NCBI GenBank assembly: GCA_910578035.1
Contig: CAJTOB010000037.1
Location: 1-15,941 of the forward strand
From: an uncultured Muribaculaceae bacterium
GTDB lineage: Bacteria; Bacteroidota; Bacteroidia; Bacteroidales; Muribaculaceae
Length of the DNA: 15,941 nt
Direction of reading: 5' to 3'
The notes below the pieces were generated by a model. It was given only the letters and a program-made list of their open reading frames with translations, did no database searches and had not been told where the DNA came from. The position numbers were made by a program, and so were the translations under genes. This document shows, one piece after another, positions 12,964 to 15,941 of the stretch. Position 1 is the stretch's first letter. Each line of letters begins with the position of its first letter.

Positions 12964-15941
12964 ATGTACATCATGCGCAAAACCCTCTTTCTCATCTTCA
13001 ATGCCATCGCCGCATTGTTTATCTCCCACACGATGACAGCTCAGACTCCCGATTTCAAAACACCCGACTTCGCATATCCCAAGACTGTCGAAGCCGATGC
13101 CAAGGCCATGCTGGAAAAAGCCTCCGGCCTCAAAGGCGATGCCGCTGCTGCAACCAGGCTGCGCGCCGTGCTCGAGCTATGCGCAGCGCAGACTCAGATA
13201 GACCGCAACAGCGCTTTCGCCCAGCCCGCTCTCATCGCAAAACAGGCCGCAGCCTCCGAAGGTGCCGGCCGTGCCATGCTTCTCACCCTCGAAGCAGCCA
13301 AATATGCGCAGATTTACAGCAACAACAGCTGGAAATACGACCGCGTCGACACTCCTCTGGAGCCATTCCCGGCCGACGTATCGGAGTGGAGCGGCAAACA
13401 GTTCCAGGCCCGTATCGCCGAGCTTCTGGACGAAGCCATGCAGATAGCGGCGCCCACGCCACTGGCCGTATTCGAGGCCTCTCTCGAATATTCGCCTGAG
13501 GCCTTGCAATATATGCTCACGACAGCCGATTTCATACGCTACAAAGCCTTCTGCGTGCTCAACAGCTCAGGTGGTTCTGAAAAAGCGCGGGCCGTAGCCG
13601 ACGAAGCCATGAAGGCAGCCGACAAGACTTCGCCTGTCTACTTCTTCTGGTGCGCAGTCAGATACACAAACGACAGCAACATCCTTACCGACATATACAA
13701 ACAAAATTCCGGCATCGAAGCCGCCCGACTGTTGCTACAGCGGATTGTAGACAATCCCGTATCATATCTCTACGAAGAAGAGAACGGCACCGATTCCGAG
13801 AAACGCACAATAGCCATACGCGACCGCAAGATTGCCATGATTCGCGAGTCGCTCGCTAAATTTCCGGCCTGGTATGGCAACAACGACCTCAAAAACTCGC
13901 TCGCCCGCCTCACTCAGCCCCGCGTATCATATTCTTACCCCTCTATGGCCGCACCCGGCAGCGATATTAAAATAAGCTGTAGCTATTCTTTTGCAAAAAA
14001 CATAGAGGCCGCCCTCTATACTCTGCCCGCCAACGCCCAAAATATCGATGTGAACAGTCTTCTGAAACGCTCCAAGGCGGTTTCGGCTTCATATGCCCCC
14101 TCAGGCACCGACGGCAAGACCGAACTCACTCTCAAAGCACCGGCAGCGGGCGAATACGCACTCATAGTCACCATCGACGGCAAGCCCGGCAACTCAGGCT
14201 GGAGCGTTCCGGAAATTCTGGTTACTCCTCTGATAGGTTTCTCGCTCAACGGCTGCAAGGAAAACGCCGTAGTCGCCGTAGACTACACCACTGGCATGCC
14301 TCTCGCAGGCGTGACAATTAAATCGGAAACCAACAGCAACCGCCGCAATCAGGGCCGGACGTCGGCTCTGGTCGGCAAGACCGGCAGCGACGGCTTCCTG
14401 CTCACCGACGCCCTGCCGTCGGGTTCGAACAACCGCCACTATACTTTCACATATCAGGGCCGGACATATGATTTCGACAACAACGTCCGCATGATGGCCT
14501 TCTACGACGGAAGACCGTCTGAAGAGCGCTTCGATGTCAAACTTATGACCGACCGCGCCCTCTATCACCCCGGCGACAGCGTGCAGTGGGCAGTTGCTGT
14601 AGCCCGTCTCGGAGTCGAGAAGGGCGCAGTGCCGGTGGCCGCAGCCGATATGAAGCTCACCGTAGAGCTCCGCGACGCCAACGGACAGCCTGTCGCCTCG
14701 TCGGCTGTCGCCACCGACCGCTTCGGCCGCGCATACGGCTCATTCCCCACCAAAGAAGGCGCCCTCACAGGCTCGTACACCTTCCGAATCAAAGAAATAA
14801 GCTCTTTCTACGGCCGTGTGATGGTCAGCGACTTTAAAATGCCGACCTTCGAGGCCAAAATCGATAAAATAGAGCGCGACGTGCCCGCAACGGGCGACGT
14901 CCGCATCACAGGTTCGGCCCGCACATTCACCGGAATGGCAGTGGCCGGCGCCAAGGTAGACCTCACCCTTACCGGCGCGCGCCGCTGGCGATGGTTCTCG
15001 CCCGACACCGAACTTGCCGATTTCAACACCACGACAGGCGCCGACGGCACATTCTCCGTCGATATTCCCGCCTCGGCATTCAAATCGACCGACGAAGTAT
15101 TCACCGACTTCATCATCGAGGCCGACATCACCTCGGCCACTGCCGAAACCGCCAAGGCATCGCGCAACTTCACCATCGGCAAGCCATACAGCCTCGCAAT
15201 GTCGCGCACCCCGCGCTGCGCCGACACCTCCGCCCCCGTAGAGGCCCTCTTCGAGGCCTATAACGCCGACAATGAGCAGGCCGACATCGCAGTCCGCTGG
15301 AGTCTCGGCGCAAGCGACGGCGATTCGCTCAAGAGCGTTGTGGCAAGTGGCTCAGCCGTCACCGGCCACACCGTGAAGCTCGACCTGCAAAGCGTTCCCG
15401 CCGGGGTATATACCTTCCGCATCGAGGCCGCCGACAGCGCCCTCGCCGCCCCGGCCATGGCTTCGGAAATCATACTCTATAATGAAGCCAAAAACCGCGT
15501 GCCCGAAACAGGCTCGCCCGTCTTCATTCCTTCAGACATGTACCGCCCCGACGGCCGCAAGGCCAAAATCCTCGCCGGTGTCGCCGGTTCCGACAAGGTG
15601 TGCGCCTTCATCGCCGTCCGTTCGGGCGAGACACTCGTCTCCTTCCGCAAGGAAATGCTCAAGCCCGGGTTCAGTCACATAAACATCGATATGCCCACGG
15701 GGTCCGACAGGCTTCAGGTGCTTGTCACAAGCGTGCGCAACGGCCAAGTCTATACCGAAGACATCACCATAGCACGCCCCGAGCCCGCTCCTGTGAAAGT
15801 TGTCGCCGAAAGTTTCCGAAATAAACTCACGCCCGGACTCGGCGAGACATGGCGCTTCCGCCTCACCGACGGCGACGGCAAAGCCCTCGACGCCACAATG
15901 GTTGCCACGATATACAACAAGGCCCTCGACAAAATCTACAA
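12964..15941 (+). CDS. Alpha-2-macroglobulin-family protein, N-terminal part (runs off window)
   Basis: An uninterrupted 992-codon frame with no stop before the right edge. The first ATG after an in-frame stop (12949) is at 12964; the ATG at 12973 (MRKTLFLIF) gives a neater signal peptide, with cleavage around TAQ near residue 25. Residues about 30-310 are helical and Ala/Leu-rich. About 320-425 is a beta domain (VSYSYPSMAAPGSDIKISC), followed by a short carboxypeptidase-regulatory-like segment (TGMPLAGVTI, GKTGSDGFLL). FDVKLMTDRALYHPGDSVQW near 523-542 is the characteristic MG2 motif of bacterial alpha-2-macroglobulins. ATIYNKALDKIY at the very end matches the usual VYDKALD motif before the bait/thioester half. 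Such proteins are large periplasmic protease traps, and Bacteroidales ones are usually 1,800-2,000 residues. No lipobox is seen. The thioester site and partner gene lie outside the window. No convincing promoter found; a 10-bp palindrome TATAGCTATA lies at 12924-12933. Confidence 0.88.
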   Translation, partial: MYIMRKTLFLIFNAIAALFISHTMTAQTPDFKTPDFAYPKTVEADAKAMLEKASGLKGDAAAATRLRAVLELCAAQTQIDRNSAFAQPALIAKQAAASEGAGRAMLLTLEAAKYAQIYSNNSWKYDRVDTPLEPFPADVSEWSGKQFQARIAELLDEAMQIAAPTPLAVFEASLEYSPEALQYMLTTADFIRYKAFCVLNSSGGSEKARAVADEAMKAADKTSPVYFFWCAVRYTNDSNILTDIYKQNSGIEAARLLLQRIVDNPVSYLYEEENGTDSEKRTIAIRDRKIAMIRESLAKFPAWYGNNDLKNSLARLTQPRVSYSYPSMAAPGSDIKISCSYSFAKNIEAALYTLPANAQNIDVNSLLKRSKAVSASYAPSGTDGKTELTLKAPAAGEYALIVTIDGKPGNSGWSVPEILVTPLIGFSLNGCKENAVVAVDYTTGMPLAGVTIKSETNSNRRNQGRTSALVGKTGSDGFLLTDALPSGSNNRHYTFTYQGRTYDFDNNVRMMAFYDGRPSEERFDVKLMTDRALYHPGDSVQWAVAVARLGVEKGAVPVAAADMKLTVELRDANGQPVASSAVATDRFGRAYGSFPTKEGALTGSYTFRIKEISSFYGRVMVSDFKMPTFEAKIDKIERDVPATGDVRITGSARTFTGMAVAGAKVDLTLTGARRWRWFSPDTELADFNTTTGADGTFSVDIPASAFKSTDEVFTDFIIEADITSATAETAKASRNFTIGKPYSLAMSRTPRCADTSAPVEALFEAYNADNEQADIAVRWSLGASDGDSLKSVVASGSAVTGHTVKLDLQSVPAGVYTFRIEAADSALAAPAMASEIILYNEAKNRVPETGSPVFIPSDMYRPDGRKAKILAGVAGSDKVCAFIAVRSGETLVSFRKEMLKPGFSHINIDMPTGSDRLQVLVTSVRNGQVYTEDITIARPEPAPVKVVAESFRNKLTPGLGETWRFRLTDGDGKALDATMVATIYNKALDKIY

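Noticed and set aside
12918..13499. 193-codon open frame starting before the alpha-2-macroglobulin gene
   Set aside because: Out of frame with the long 992-codon gene it overlaps. Its translation is Arg/His/Ser-rich and it starts inside the untranslated leader.

Overview
The window looks like a chromosomal segment of a gut-type Bacteroidales bacterium. It is fairly GC-rich and could be Muribaculaceae-like, but that family-level guess is inference. The grounds are Bacteroidetes-style promoters (TTTG, about 20 nt, TAnnTTTG), no clear Shine-Dalgarno sites, and close similarity of the gene products to Bacteroidales families. No tRNA, rRNA, CRISPR array or complete insertion sequence is visible.

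Layout. Positions 1-77 hold the 5' end of an unidentified minus-strand gene. A roughly 350 bp AT-rich gap follows, with a hairpin and a promoter. Next comes a tightly packed plus-strand operon (424-3600): a DusB-type tRNA-dihydrouridine synthase, an exported DUF2807/GIN-domain protein and a Wzx-type polysaccharide flippase, each overlapping the next. This operon converges, across a dense repeat/hairpin block (3601-3746), on a five-gene minus-strand cluster (10269-3747). In order of transcription the cluster is: membrane-anchored transglutaminase-like protein, NlpC/P60 endopeptidase with two SH3b domains, enolase-superfamily dipeptide epimerase (L-Ala-D/L-Glu type), type I glutamine synthetase, and DcaP-like outer-membrane porin.

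A divergent promoter region (10270-10403) separates that cluster from a small OB-fold-like lipoprotein (10404-10952). After another repeat/hairpin block come a class I, iron-sulfur fumarate hydratase (11187-12836) with its own promoter and terminator, and the first 992 codons of a very large alpha-2-macroglobulin-family protein that runs off the right edge.

The minus-strand cluster reads as a murein-peptide salvage unit (inference). NlpC/P60 enzymes of this architecture release L-Ala-D-Glu from stem peptides, the epimerase makes L-Ala-L-Glu, and glutamine synthetase can use the glutamate. The porin and the transglutaminase-fold protein would act in the outer membrane and periplasm.

The most unusual feature is not a gene. 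Three intergenic regions each carry arrays of degenerate heptamers with strict 7-bp spacing, arranged as inverted repeats that start at or within a few bases of a stop codon. The heptamer differs each time (GTACGAG/GAGCGAG, TTAGTGG, AGTAAxx), but the architecture is the same. They look like a family of 3'-end hairpin elements comparable to cyanobacterial short tandemly repeated repetitive sequences.
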